The notes under the pieces were generated by a model. The model saw only the letters and a program-made list of their open reading frames with translations, ran no database searches and was not told the origin of the DNA. A DNA stretch of 64,000 nt from an uncultured Gemmatimonadota bacterium (GTDB taxonomy: Bacteria; Gemmatimonadota; Gemmatimonadetes; Gemmatimonadales; Gemmatimonadaceae): NCBI GenBank assembly GCA_902825965.1, contig CADEDA010000009.1, positions 85,585-149,584 of the forward strand, read 5' to 3'. Positions 8,751 through 17,804 of this stretch are shown here, one piece after another (within the stretch, counting starts at the first letter, position 1; each line of letters opens with the position of its first letter). The translations under genes and the position numbers were made by a program.

Positions 8751-8842
8751 CGCGCCGACGAACGGTCGGGGCTCGCCACGCGTACCCGGAGCGGCTAGCA
8801 TCTCCCTGCTCCGCCGGCCTCCCACCCCAGCCCCACCGGATC

Positions 8843-11800
8843 ATGCGCTCCGCCCTTCGCGCGACCGTCGCGCTCCTCCTCACCACGGGGGCGCTCGGCG
8901 CCCAAGTCCCCGACGCGGCCACGCTCAATGGCATGCGCTGGCGTGCGATCGGCCCGGTGAACATGGCCGGGCGCATCACCGACATCGAGGCGCATCCCAG
9001 CCAGCCCAAGACGTTCTACGTGGTGGGCGCCACCGGCGGCCTGTGGAAGACGATCAACGCAGGCACGTCCTTCATGCCGCTCTGGGAGAAGGCCCCCATC
9101 GCCTCACTCGGCGACCTCGCCATCGCCCCGAGCGACCCACGGGTGCTGTATCTCGGCACCGGCGAGGAGGACTCGCGCAACTCCGTGGCGCCGGGGTACG
9201 GTGTGTACAAGTCCACCGATGGCGGCGTGACCTGGCAGTCCCTCGGCCTCGAGAAGACGCAGCACATCGGCCGCATCGTCGTGCACCCGGAGAATCCGGA
9301 CATCGTCTGGGTCGCCGCGCTCGGCGCGCTCTGGGGATCGAATCCCGAGCGAGGACTCTACAAGACCGTCGACGGCGGGAAGACCTGGACCCTCAGCAAG
9401 TTCATCAGCGACAAGGCCGGCTTCGTCGACGTCGCGATGGATCCGCGCAACCCGGACGTGCTCTACGCCGCGAGCTGGGAGCGCGTGCGCAAGGCCCACT
9501 TCCTCAAGAGCGGCGGTCCGGGCTCGGCCCTGTGGAAGACCGTGGACGGTGGTCGCACGTGGACCGAGGTCAAAGGCAGCGGCTTCCCCGCCACGACCAA
9601 GGGTCGCATCAGCCTCGCGATCGCGCCGAGCCAGCCCGACATCGTGTACGCGATGGTCGAGGCCGACAGCGTGAAGGGGGCCAAGCCGCAGCGCCTGCTC
9701 AACGGACTCTATCGGTCGGCCGACGCCGGCAAGACCTGGGAGTGGGTGAGCACCACGAACAACCGCCCGTTCTACTTCTCGCAGGTGCGGGTCGATCCGC
9801 GTGACCCCAACCGCATCTATCGCATGGCCGTGGACTTCGCCTCCTCGGACGACGGCGGACGGTCGTGGCGCCGCGGCATGATCGGCATCCATGAGGACTA
9901 CCACGGGATGTGGATCAACCCGGCCGATCCCGAGCACTACATCGTCGGCGGAGACGCCGGCGTGTTCCAGACCTGGGACAAGGGCGGCACGTTCGACGCC
10001 CTGAACAACATGGCCATGGGACAGTTCTACGGCATCTCGTTCGACTATCAGGTGCCGTACCGCGTCTGCGGTGGCCTGCAGGACAACGGCACGTCCTGCG
10101 GCCTGAGCCGCCGCGCGAATGCGCCGCTGCAGATGACCGACTGGTTCGCGATCTTCGCGGCGGACGGCCTGCAGACCGCGCAGGACCCGCTCGAGCCCGA
10201 CTACGTCTACTACGAGTCCCAAGGGGGCAACATCGGCCGTCGCAACGTGGCCACCGGCGAGACGGTCAACATCCGCGCCCGCACGGTCACCCGCACGCAG
10301 TTCGGCCAGCAGATCGCGCGGATCAAGGGCGACGGCAGCACGCCGTTGACCGCCGAGCAGGCCAAGCAGGTCGCCGATCTCCGCGCGCAGATGAAGACGG
10401 CGCTCGCCGACCCGAACGTCGCCACGCGCTGGAACTGGAACACGCCGTTCCTCCTCTCGCGGCACGACCCCAACGTGTTCTACTCCGGTGCGGAGAAGCT
10501 CTTCAAGTCGGTGAAGAAGGGCCTCGACCCCATCGCGATCTCGCCGGACCTCTCCACGCGCGACGAATCCCGGATCCGCATCACCACCGGCTTCGACGCC
10601 GAGGGCAACGCGGCGGCCGACGCCACCGGCGGCATCACCCGCGACGCGACGGGTGCGGAGGAGAACGCGACGATCGTGACCATCGGTGAGTCGGCCATCC
10701 GGCCGGGGCTGCTCTACGTCGGGACCAACGACGGCAAGGTCTGGCTCACGCGCAACGATGGTGGCAGTTGGGAGGACCTCAGCGGGCGCTTCCCCGGCGT
10801 CCCGCCGTTCACGCACGTCTCGCGCGTCGAACCGAGCTTCAGCGATTCCGCGACGGTGTACGTCTCGTTCGACAACCACCGCGACAACGACTTCACGCCG
10901 TACCTCTTCGTCTCGACGGACTTCGGGAAGACCTTCACCTCGATCGCCGACGGCCTCAAGGTGGGACGTCCCAACTCGGTGTACGTGGTGCGCGAGGACC
11001 CCGTGAACCCCGCCCTGCTCTACGCCGGCACGGAGCTCGGCGTGTATGCCTCGCTCGACAAGGGCGCGCATTGGTTCGCCCTCGACAACAACCTGCCCAC
11101 GGTGCCGGTCTACGACCTGCAGGTGCACCCGCGCGACCGCGAGCTCATCGCGGGCACACACGGACGCGCGGTGCAGATCCTCGACGTGGCACCACTCCAG
11201 CAGATGACGCCGGCGGTGCTCGCCAAGGCGTCACATCTCTTCACGCCGGCCGTGGCCTTGCAGTACGGTGAGCGGCCGGTGGGCTCCGAGCCGCGCGCCC
11301 ACCGGGCCTGGCGCGGCGAACGCACCCCCGCCGGTGCGGCCATCACGTACCGACTCGCCGCCGCCGGGGCCTCGCCCCGGCTCTTCATCCTCAACGCCGC
11401 CGGCGACACGGTCGCCCGTCCCACGGCGACCGCCAACGCCGGCCTCAACACCGTGAACTGGAACCTGCTCATCAGCGGATTCGGCGGCGGCTTCGGTGGT
11501 GGCGGTGGCTTCGGCGGGGGCGTCGGAGGTCCGGTGAACGACCCGGGCTTCCCGCCGGGGTTCAATCCGCGTCCGGCCGAGGCGCGCGGTGCGCCGGACA
11601 GCACGGCGACGCCGGAGATGCAGGCGCGGCTGCTCGCGAACGTCGCGTCGGGCCGCGGCCAAGGGGGAGGCGGCGGTGGTGGCGGTGGCGGTGGCGGTGG
11701 CGGATTCGGCGCCAATCGTCCGGTGTACGCCGAGACCGGCGACTATCGCGTGGTGCTCGTGGTCGGCGGGGAGACGCACACCGCGACGCTGCGGGTGCAT

Positions 11801-11848
11801 CGCGTGGATCCCGACGACCGTGCCGTGTTGATCCCGACCAAACGCTGA
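8843..11848 (+). CDS. secreted BNR/VPS10-type beta-propeller protein
   Basis: The product has 1001 residues. The ATG at 8843 opens a signal peptide (MRSALRATVALLLTTGALGAQ); the longer open frame upstream runs through other genes and is not used. The mature start WRAIGPVNMAGRI.DI is typical of a large family of exported glycosyl-hydrolase-like propellers. Repeated BNR/Asp-box motifs are seen (STDGGVTWQS, TVDGGKTWT, TVDGGRTWTE, SADAGKTWEW, TRNDGGSWEDLS, STDFGKTFTSI). Such sortilin/VPS10-like repeats bind ligands; catalysis is unproven. The C-terminal ~200 residues form a sandwich-like domain broken by two Gly-rich stretches, one a run of about 14 Gly near residue 945. It appears monocistronic. 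Confidence 0.88.
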   Translation: MRSALRATVALLLTTGALGAQVPDAATLNGMRWRAIGPVNMAGRITDIEAHPSQPKTFYVVGATGGLWKTINAGTSFMPLWEKAPIASLGDLAIAPSDPRVLYLGTGEEDSRNSVAPGYGVYKSTDGGVTWQSLGLEKTQHIGRIVVHPENPDIVWVAALGALWGSNPERGLYKTVDGGKTWTLSKFISDKAGFVDVAMDPRNPDVLYAASWERVRKAHFLKSGGPGSALWKTVDGGRTWTEVKGSGFPATTKGRISLAIAPSQPDIVYAMVEADSVKGAKPQRLLNGLYRSADAGKTWEWVSTTNNRPFYFSQVRVDPRDPNRIYRMAVDFASSDDGGRSWRRGMIGIHEDYHGMWINPADPEHYIVGGDAGVFQTWDKGGTFDALNNMAMGQFYGISFDYQVPYRVCGGLQDNGTSCGLSRRANAPLQMTDWFAIFAADGLQTAQDPLEPDYVYYESQGGNIGRRNVATGETVNIRARTVTRTQFGQQIARIKGDGSTPLTAEQAKQVADLRAQMKTALADPNVATRWNWNTPFLLSRHDPNVFYSGAEKLFKSVKKGLDPIAISPDLSTRDESRIRITTGFDAEGNAAADATGGITRDATGAEENATIVTIGESAIRPGLLYVGTNDGKVWLTRNDGGSWEDLSGRFPGVPPFTHVSRVEPSFSDSATVYVSFDNHRDNDFTPYLFVSTDFGKTFTSIADGLKVGRPNSVYVVREDPVNPALLYAGTELGVYASLDKGAHWFALDNNLPTVPVYDLQVHPRDRELIAGTHGRAVQILDVAPLQQMTPAVLAKASHLFTPAVALQYGERPVGSEPRAHRAWRGERTPAGAAITYRLAAAGASPRLFILNAAGDTVARPTATANAGLNTVNWNLLISGFGGGFGGGGGFGGGVGGPVNDPGFPPGFNPRPAEARGAPDSTATPEMQARLLANVASGRGQGGGGGGGGGGGGGGFGANRPVYAETGDYRVVLVVGGETHTATLRVHRVDPDDRAVLIPTKR

Positions 11849-11959
11849 GCGCGGCATCGATTGGCGCGTCAACCATCACCGCGTCGATCGTATGTCTTCT
11901 CAACGTGTGAGGCGTCTTGGGGGTACGTGTCGTCAGCGTTCCCCCGACACCTCCACGAG

Positions 11960-12706
11960 ATGCCATTCCTGCGACTGCCCGGGGCACTGCGCACGGTGCC
12001 CCTGTTCTCGCAACTGCGCGAGACCGACATCGAGTTGCTCGCTCCACTCCTGACCGAACGCGAGTACCCGCGCGGACACGTCATCCGGTTCGCCCATGAT
12101 CCCTGCGACGCCTTCTACATCGTGCTCAGCGGTGTGGTGAAGGTGATGCTGATCGCGGAGGACGGTCGCGAGGTGGTGCTCTCGCTGGTGCGCGAGGGGG
12201 ACTTCTTCGGCGAGACCGCGCTGCTCGACGACGAGCCCTATGCCGCGAGTGTGGTGGCGGCGGAGGCCACGCGCCTGCTCGTGCTCCGGCGGGACGACTT
12301 CCGCCGCTCCATCCGCGACGTGCCCGAGTTGTCGTTCGGCCTGCTGCGCGCCGTGTGTGCGCGCCTGCTCGAGGCGGACTCGCGCATCGGCGGGCTCATG
12401 CTGCTCGACGTGACCGGCCGTGTCGCGCACCTGCTGCTCGAGCTCGACGCCCGCAACCCCAACGAACCCCTGCGCGACCTGCCCACGCACCAGGTGATCG
12501 CACAGATGGTCGGCTCGACGCGCGAGACGGTCTCCCGCACCATCGGGACGATGATCGCGAAGGAGATGATCGAGTCGGTGGACGGGATGGTGCGGATCCG
12601 CAGCCGCGAGGCGCTCGAGAGTGCCGCGGGCCAGATGCTGCGACGGCGGCTCAAGACGCCATTCGCAACGGAGCGGGCGTCTCCGACGCCGCGCCCGGTG
12701 CCATAG
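11960..12706 (+). CDS. Crp/Fnr family transcriptional regulator
   Basis: The product has 248 residues. Translation is placed at ATG 11960 (MPFLRLPGALRTVPLFSQL), which gives the usual Crp/Fnr length; earlier in-frame starts add an unlikely basic leader. A cyclic-nucleotide-binding fold fills ~10-130 (YPRGHVIRFAHDPCDAFYIVLSGVVKV, GDFFGETALLDDEPY). The C-terminal winged helix includes THQVIAQMVGSTRETVSRTIGTM, the recognition helix. There is no Cys cluster like that of Fnr, and the cAMP-contact Arg-Ser motif is not obvious, so the ligand is unknown. The last 56 bases overlap the end of the convergent HD-GYP gene. Confidence 0.9.
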   Translation: MPFLRLPGALRTVPLFSQLRETDIELLAPLLTEREYPRGHVIRFAHDPCDAFYIVLSGVVKVMLIAEDGREVVLSLVREGDFFGETALLDDEPYAASVVAAEATRLLVLRRDDFRRSIRDVPELSFGLLRAVCARLLEADSRIGGLMLLDVTGRVAHLLLELDARNPNEPLRDLPTHQVIAQMVGSTRETVSRTIGTMIAKEMIESVDGMVRIRSREALESAAGQMLRRRLKTPFATERASPTPRPVP

Positions 12707-14300
12707 TCGCCATCGCGCGCAGGAAGGCCTCGAACACCTCCGCCGACCACGCGCCGCGTCCCTTGGCCATGGTCTCCACCGCCACCTCGTGCGCCATCGC
12801 GGGCCGGTAGGCGCGCGTGGTGGTGAGCGCGTCATAGACGTCCGCGATGCCGACGATCTGCGCCGACAGCGGGATCTCGTCGCCGCGGAGCCGGTCGGGA
12901 TACCCGGTGCCATCGTACTTCTCGTGGTGCCAGCGGATGATCGGTTTGATGTCCCAGGGGAACTCGACCTCGGCCAGCATCTCGATGCCCCACACCGGGT
13001 GCATCTGGATCACCTCGAATTCGTCGCGGGTGAGCGGGCCCGGCTTGTTGAGGATCTCGTGCGGGACCTTCACCTTGCCGAGGTCGTGCAGGTAGGCCCC
13101 GAGGCGGATGGTCGTCACGGCGAGGTCATCGAGCTCGAGCGCGCGCGCGACGGCCACCGCCGTCTCGGCCACGCGGCTGCAGTGGCCGTAGGTGTAGCTG
13201 TCGGAGGATTCGATCGACTGGCCCCACTCGCGCACCACGGCGAGGTAGGTCCCCTCCAGCTCCAGCACCTTCGCACCGACGTTGACCAGGTCACGGCGGG
13301 CGTCGAGCTGCCCGAACAGGCGGTGGCTCGCATTGAGCAGCGTGAGCGCTTCCTGATTCCGCCCCATCGCCTGGTACAGCAGCGCGAGCTCGCGCGAGGC
13401 TTCCGCCTGCCCCAGCACCGAGGTCGTGTCCACGGCCAGCTGCAACGCGCTCCGCAGGCGTGATTCCGCGAGCGCGAGGCGGCCGGTCTCGCGGTAGACG
13501 ATGCCGATCACCCGGTAGGCCCCGGACTTCTCGGCCCGCGCCCCGAGCTGCTCGAACAGCGCCAGCGCGTTCTCCGCACTCTGGCGCGCGTCGTCGAACC
13601 GCTGCCGGGCGAGATGCACCTTGGCATCTCCGACGTGGCAGGCACCGCGGAGGTAGGAATCCCCCGCCCGCTCGGCGATCTCGCGGCTCTGCTGGAAGTA
13701 GCCCGCCGCCTCCGTCCAGCGCTCTTGGTCGGCGCTCACCAACCCGAGGTTGTGGAAGGCGATCGCGCAGCCGTGCTCGTTGGTGCAGCTCCGGTACGCG
13801 TCCAGCGAGCGGCTGTACCGTTCATGCGCCGTCTCGAGGTCGCCCTGGATGTTCGCGAGCACCCCGAGGTTCTGCTCGACGCGCGCGTGCAGCTCCTGGC
13901 TCGCGCCGTCGAGGGCCAGGGCCCGCGTGAAGTTGGCCCGCGCGTCGCTCAGCGAGCCGGTGGCGAGATCGATGCAGCCCAGGGTGTTGAGTGCCTCGGC
14001 GGCGAGGTGGGCCTTGTCGTGGGCGAGTGCGACCGCGCAGCTGCGCTCGCAGAGCTCCCGGGCGTCCTGCGACTCGCCGCGATGGTGCTTGAGCACGGCG
14101 AGCCGGCGCAGCGCCTCGGCCAGCGTACTCGAGTCCGCCTGCGCCGTGGCGATCGCGACCACGTCGGCGTAGCGACTCAGGGCTTCGGGCACGCAGCCGC
14201 CCCGCTCGAGGCTGCGCGCCTCGTGCAGCAGGTCCGTGGCGGAACGCCCGCGTCCGATGGACGCGGGCGTTCCCTTCCAGGTCGTGGGCTCGCTGGGCAC
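12651..14300 (-). CDS. TPR-repeat HD-GYP phosphodiesterase
   Basis: The product has up to 549 residues. About seven to eight TPR-like repeats (~20-345) precede an HD-GYP domain (~355-520). The metal-binding and GYP signatures are intact: YGHCSRVAE, LHDLGK (His405, Asp406), HPVWG, HHEKYDGTGYP (458-468) and GIADVYDALT.RAYRP. HD-GYP domains hydrolyse cyclic di-GMP; the TPR array in place of a receiver suggests regulation by a protein partner. The start given is GTG 14300, but a perfect 15-bp hairpin lies at codons 10-20 (14241-14273), so the true start may be downstream, for example the GTG at residue 37. It lies 8 bases after the lipoprotein gene and overlaps the Crp/Fnr gene at the 3' end. Confidence 0.9.
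   Translation of the reverse strand: MPSEPTTWKGTPASIGRGRSATDLLHEARSLERGGCVPEALSRYADVVAIATAQADSSTLAEALRRLAVLKHHRGESQDARELCERSCAVALAHDKAHLAAEALNTLGCIDLATGSLSDARANFTRALALDGASQELHARVEQNLGVLANIQGDLETAHERYSRSLDAYRSCTNEHGCAIAFHNLGLVSADQERWTEAAGYFQQSREIAERAGDSYLRGACHVGDAKVHLARQRFDDARQSAENALALFEQLGARAEKSGAYRVIGIVYRETGRLALAESRLRSALQLAVDTTSVLGQAEASRELALLYQAMGRNQEALTLLNASHRLFGQLDARRDLVNVGAKVLELEGTYLAVVREWGQSIESSDSYTYGHCSRVAETAVAVARALELDDLAVTTIRLGAYLHDLGKVKVPHEILNKPGPLTRDEFEVIQMHPVWGIEMLAEVEFPWDIKPIIRWHHEKYDGTGYPDRLRGDEIPLSAQIVGIADVYDALTTTRAYRPAMAHEVAVETMAKGRGAWSAEVFEAFLRAMATMAPGAASETPAPLRMAS
14241..14273 (-). terminator. perfect 15-bp hairpin, terminator-like
   Basis: GGAACGCCCGCGTCC (14241-14255) pairs perfectly with 14259-14273 across a GAT loop. 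No T-tract follows on either strand. It lies just beyond the lipoprotein gene, at codons 10-20 of the HD-GYP frame as drawn. It could end the lipoprotein transcript, or attenuate or block translation of the HD-GYP gene. Confidence 0.6.
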
Positions 14301-14308
14301 CGGGGGGC

Positions 14309-14854
14309 TTACCAGGCCAGTACGTAGTCGGAGAAGTGGTCCAGCTCCGTCGACAGCTCCCGACGGCGCAGGTCATCCACCGTCTCGAGCAACTCGATGA
14401 TGCGCAGCCGCGGCGTCGTGTACGCGATGTGCTTGGGCAGCAGCGTGGCCAGGACGTCGCAGTTGGCGTAGCTCATGGTGAGCGTCGCCGGGCGCCGGAA
14501 CTCCAGCCCGTGCGGCTGGAACTCGATGTGGTTCACGCGGCCGCTGGGCGCGACGGCGGTGATCCGCGTGTTCCGCCGCAGCGCACCGCGCGGCACGACG
14601 AACTTGTGCGGCCCGATCTGCATGCTGCCGCCGTCGGGGCCGATGACCTCGCTCTCCTCGAAGCGCTGCATGGGCCGGCACTGCATGAGCCCGATGCGAT
14701 GCACCGTCGGCGTGAGCAGCTCTAGCAGCTCCGGGTTGGTCTGCTCGGTCATCTCGAGCGCGGGCTCGAGCGGGGACGGACGGTCGGCGCAGCTGGCCAA
14801 GCTGAATGTCGCGAGGACCAGCACGCTGCTGATCAGCCAACGGGTGAACTTCAT
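14309..14854 (-). CDS. lipoprotein with ZU5-like domain
   Basis: The product has 181 residues. A lipoprotein signal ends in SLASC (Cys22). The middle section SEVIGPDGGSMQIG.HKFVVPRGAL, then T.ITAVAPSGRVNHIEFQPHGLEFRRPATLTMSY, is the pattern of ZU5-type beta-sandwich domains, found in bacterial surface lipoproteins and in eukaryotic ankyrins and death-domain proteins. The C-terminal LDHFSDYVLAW is also typical of this lipoprotein group. Likely anchored to the outer membrane; the partner is unknown. The start is ATG 14854. It is immediately upstream of the HD-GYP gene (8-base gap), but a strong hairpin follows its stop. Confidence 0.8.
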   Translation of the reverse strand: MKFTRWLISSVLVLATFSLASCADRPSPLEPALEMTEQTNPELLELLTPTVHRIGLMQCRPMQRFEESEVIGPDGGSMQIGPHKFVVPRGALRRNTRITAVAPSGRVNHIEFQPHGLEFRRPATLTMSYANCDVLATLLPKHIAYTTPRLRIIELLETVDDLRRRELSTELDHFSDYVLAW

Positions 14855-15133
14855 GGTAGGAGCCCCTGACGACGGAGAGGTGAGTGATGCCCGCAGCGTA
14901 TCGGGGCAATCCCTGCGCCATTCCCTGACACCGGTCGCCGGCGGCGCCCTCCGTGTCGGCCATCACCGGCCCCGCGCGATCCTGTGCGGTGGCCCGGTGT
15001 GCTGCATCACGTCGCGTGATTCGAATCACGGACGCCGTGTTGCACCTGGTGCGGCGTCGCGACAGGCCATTGGAAGCACCGCGGCCGCACCGAGCACGTT
15101 GCGGGCGCGATCGGCACGGCGCAGAATCCCCCC

Positions 15134-15598
15134 ATGCCACCCACCCCATTGTTCGCCAAGCTCAACCTGAAGGAGCAGCGTCGCATCGTCGTCCTCGATG
15201 CACCGGCCTCGTTCGAACCCGCGCTGGCCGCACTCCGAGGCGTGACCATAGACCGGCGCGTGCCGACCGGACATCCGACCGCGTTTGCGATCGCGTTCGC
15301 GACCACGCAGAAGGCCGTGGACCAAGCCACGGCCGCGCTCACCGCACACGCGGTGGACGACGTCATCCTCTGGTTCGCGTATCCCAAGGCGACCAGCAAG
15401 CGCTACACCTGCGAGTTCAATCGCGACACGGGCTGGGCGGCGCTCGGCGCCGCCGGGTTCGAGGGCGTCCGCATGGTCGCGATCGACGAGGATTGGTCGG
15501 CCCTGCGCTTTCGCCGGGTACAGCACGTGAAGTCGCTCACGCGGGCGCCCTCGCGCGCCCTCTCCGCGGCCGGGCGCGCGCGCGCGAAGAAGAAGTAG
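15134..15598 (+). CDS. conserved hypothetical protein, DUF3052-like
   Basis: The product has 154 residues and is cytoplasmic. Segments such as LFAKLNLKEQRRIVVLDAP.SFEP.LA.L, FATTQKAVD, DDVILWFAYPKATSKRYTCEFNRDTGWAALG..GFEGVRMVAIDEDWSALRFRRV are strongly patterned and recall a widespread short family seen next to DinB or YciI genes in Bacteroidetes. They share the V.W...PK....DWSA.R pattern with DUF3052. No function is known. The C-terminus is very basic (RARAKKK), which could favour nucleic-acid contact. The 279 bases upstream (14855-15133) hold no gene that I can support. Confidence 0.72.
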   Translation: MPPTPLFAKLNLKEQRRIVVLDAPASFEPALAALRGVTIDRRVPTGHPTAFAIAFATTQKAVDQATAALTAHAVDDVILWFAYPKATSKRYTCEFNRDTGWAALGAAGFEGVRMVAIDEDWSALRFRRVQHVKSLTRAPSRALSAAGRARAKKK

Positions 15599-15668
15599 CC
15601 GCGACCCCACGGCAACGGTTCGCCGAGTGGTGACGTCTCACGGGGCGGACTTCCACTCGGAGTGGTGA

Positions 15669-16838
15669 ATGATCGACGCACGACTCGGGCTGTTCCTCCT
15701 CGCCTTCGGACTCGGCACCGCGTTGCCGGCGCAGCGTGCCGACACGCTGCGCTTCGCGCTGCGTTGGGAGGTGGTGGAGGGCCAGCATCCCACCGCCGAT
15801 TCGCTGGGGGATCTCAGCGGTATCGCACTCGACCGCCAGGGCGTGGTGTATGTCTCCGACGCGGCCGCTGCACGCATCTGGGTCTTCGATCGCGACGGAC
15901 GCTCCCAGCGGGCCATCGGGCGCAAGGGCAAAGGGCCGGGGGAGTTCCAGAGTCCCACCGGCATCGCCATCGGACCGGACGGCCGCCTCTATGTGCGCAA
16001 CCTCGAGCAGGTGGTCAGTTTCGCCGCGGACCCCGCCACGGGGAGGCTCACCCGTTACGCCGCGACGTTCACGGGTCCCCTCATGAGCGACTGGCGGTCC
16101 ACCCGCGCCACCCGATTCTCCGTCGACCGTCACCTGTTCCACGTCGGCGAGGGGGTGGTGGAGCTCACGCGGCGCGCCATGATGTACCAGGTGTACACCC
16201 TCGACGGGCGATTCGTCGATTCGATTCCCGTGCCGCCGTTCGCGAACCTCCCGATGTCAACGGCGCGCTATCAGGAGACGGCCAACAGCGGGCGCATGGT
16301 GCGCGGCGTGACGCACGTGCCTTTCGCCCCGCGACCGGTCTGGGACATCACCACGCGCGGGACACTGATCCTCGGTGACGGGACCAGCTACCGGCTCCGC
16401 GAACAGGACCGCACCGGCAAGGTCCTCCGCGAGTTCACGCGCAGCGTGGTCCCGGAGCGGATCCCGCCCGCCGAACGCCGTGACAGCGTGGCGGCGCTCA
16501 AGGCGCGCATCGATTCCATCCCCGTCCCGCTCGAGCGCGTGATCGGCATGCCGGCTGACGTGCGGGCGATGCGCCTCCCGGAAGTCTTTCCGCCCATCGC
16601 GGCCGTCTACGCGACACCCGACGGCCGCGTTTGGGTACGCCGCTGGCTGCGCGGCGGCGATCGCCGCACCGTGTTCGACGTGTTCGAGGCCGACGGGCGC
16701 TTCAGCCGCGTCGTGGTGCTGCCACGTGTGATCGCCTCCTTCCCCACGCCCGAACTCTCGCTCGACGCGATCGCGGCGGTGGGCATCGATGAGGAGACCG
16801 GCGCCCACACCGTGCTGCGATTCGACCCCGCGCGATAG
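15669..16838 (+). CDS. secreted 6-bladed beta-propeller protein
   Basis: The product has 389 residues. The signal peptide ends near ALPAQ (residue ~21). NHL/6-bladed propeller signatures follow: LGDLSGIALDRQGVVYVSDAAAARIWVFDRDGR, AIGRKGKGPGEFQSPTGIAIGPDGRLYVRN, and a late blade PDGRVWVRRW. Exported propellers of this type are numerous in gemmatimonads; ligands and roles are unknown. The gene has no partner on its strand, and the MmyB-like regulator gene converges on its 3' end 20 bases away. Confidence 0.85.
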   Translation: MIDARLGLFLLAFGLGTALPAQRADTLRFALRWEVVEGQHPTADSLGDLSGIALDRQGVVYVSDAAAARIWVFDRDGRSQRAIGRKGKGPGEFQSPTGIAIGPDGRLYVRNLEQVVSFAADPATGRLTRYAATFTGPLMSDWRSTRATRFSVDRHLFHVGEGVVELTRRAMMYQVYTLDGRFVDSIPVPPFANLPMSTARYQETANSGRMVRGVTHVPFAPRPVWDITTRGTLILGDGTSYRLREQDRTGKVLREFTRSVVPERIPPAERRDSVAALKARIDSIPVPLERVIGMPADVRAMRLPEVFPPIAAVYATPDGRVWVRRWLRGGDRRTVFDVFEADGRFSRVVVLPRVIASFPTPELSLDAIAAVGIDEETGAHTVLRFDPAR

Positions 16839-16858
16839 GCCGCGGGGGTCGGATCGCG

Positions 16859-17689
16859 TCAGGACGACTGCGGCACGTACAGCACCACCCGCAGCTCCCC
16901 GTGGTCGCCGCTGGGGAACAGCACCACGCGGGTCACGGCGCGCGCGATGCCGTCCGGCCCCACGATCTCCTGCCGCTCGGCCTCCTCGTGCGCCACCCGC
17001 TGCTGCCGCCACAACGCGGCGAAGTCCGGGCTCTCGTCCACGAGCGTGTTGATGAACGCCTCCCATCCGGGATGCCCCACCATCAGGGCAGTCGCACGCC
17101 GGTATCGCGCGACGGACGAGGCCGCCACGGATTCCCAGTTCCGGATCCGCGTCCGCCAGCTCGCATCGAGGAACAGGCGGCGCAGCACGTTGTCGCTCAC
17201 CCCCGGATACGCGTCGAGGTCGCCGAGCACGGCCCGGGCCGTCGCGTTCGAGTAGACGATGTCCGTCCAGGCGTTCACCACGTACGCGCCTTTCGGCTCC
17301 AGGGCGTCCACCAGTCCGCGGACGTCATCACTGATCACCCGGGTGCGCTCCCACGGTGCGCGCACCGCGCCGGCGGCGTTCGCCGCGAGGGCGCGCGCGT
17401 AGTCCGTCTCGGCCGCATCGAGTCGCAATGCCTCCGTGATCGCCGTGAGCGTCTGGGTGGAGACTCCCACCGGCCGGCCTTGTTCGAGCCAGGTGTACCA
17501 GGTCAGGCTGATGCCGGCCGCCAGCGCCACCTCCTCGCGGCGCATCCCGGGGGTCCGCCGCAGCGCCCGCGGCGAACCGCCGTCGGGCGGTGCCGTGCGA
17601 TCGCGCATCGCCCGCAGGAATCGGCCCAGCGCGCGGCGCGCGCAGGCTTCGCTCGTCTCTTCGTGGATCATCTCGCTCACTGCCGTCAT
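16859..17689 (-). CDS. XRE-type regulator with MmyB-like ligand domain
   Basis: The product has 276 residues. The N-terminal helix-turn-helix (LGRFLRAMRDRT, RRTPGMRREEVALAAGISLTWYTWLEQGR.VGVSTQTLTAITEALRLDAAETDY) is exactly that of the MmyB-like regulators, which carry a C-terminal PAS-like ligand-binding domain, here ~110-270 (VVNAWTDIVYSNATARAVLGD, SSVARYRRATALMVGHPGWEAFI). Actinobacterial relatives bind fatty-acid-like ligands. ATG 17689 has GGAGAG upstream; an ATG 18 bases inside is possible. It is divergent from the beta-lactamase-fold lipoprotein gene, which it probably controls together with itself. A 14-bp palindrome lies in the gap. Confidence 0.88.
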   Translation of the reverse strand: MTAVSEMIHEETSEACARRALGRFLRAMRDRTAPPDGGSPRALRRTPGMRREEVALAAGISLTWYTWLEQGRPVGVSTQTLTAITEALRLDAAETDYARALAANAAGAVRAPWERTRVISDDVRGLVDALEPKGAYVVNAWTDIVYSNATARAVLGDLDAYPGVSDNVLRRLFLDASWRTRIRNWESVAASSVARYRRATALMVGHPGWEAFINTLVDESPDFAALWRQQRVAHEEAERQEIVGPDGIARAVTRVVLFPSGDHGELRVVLYVPQSS

Positions 17690-17700
17690 CGGTGGTCTCT

Positions 17701-17714
17701 CCGTGGCGCCACGG
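17701..17714. promoter_or_regulatory. 14-bp perfect palindrome, candidate operator
   Basis: CCGTGGCGCCACGG is a perfect palindrome 11 bases upstream of the MmyB-like regulator start, between it and the divergent serine hydrolase gene. A minus-strand GATAAC (17716-17721), which resembles a -10 element, would put the regulator's transcription start inside the palindrome. Autoregulation is an inference. Confidence 0.45.
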
Positions 17715-17804
17715 GGTTATCTTCTGTGGCGAAGTGCTCAGGCTTTTATGCGACATCCGGCGCGGCGGACCGACACTCCGACGCGCCGTTCTCTCGAGGA
17801 ATCC

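Noticed and set aside
7331..8842. A 1505-codon reading frame starting within the nitrilase gene
   Set aside because: The frame is open only by chance through the nitrilase, soxR and membrane-protein region; the real protein begins at the signal peptide at 8843.
9104..11161. A 685-codon minus-strand open frame opposite the BNR-propeller gene
   Set aside because: Shadow of a clear secreted propeller; no motif in its own translation.
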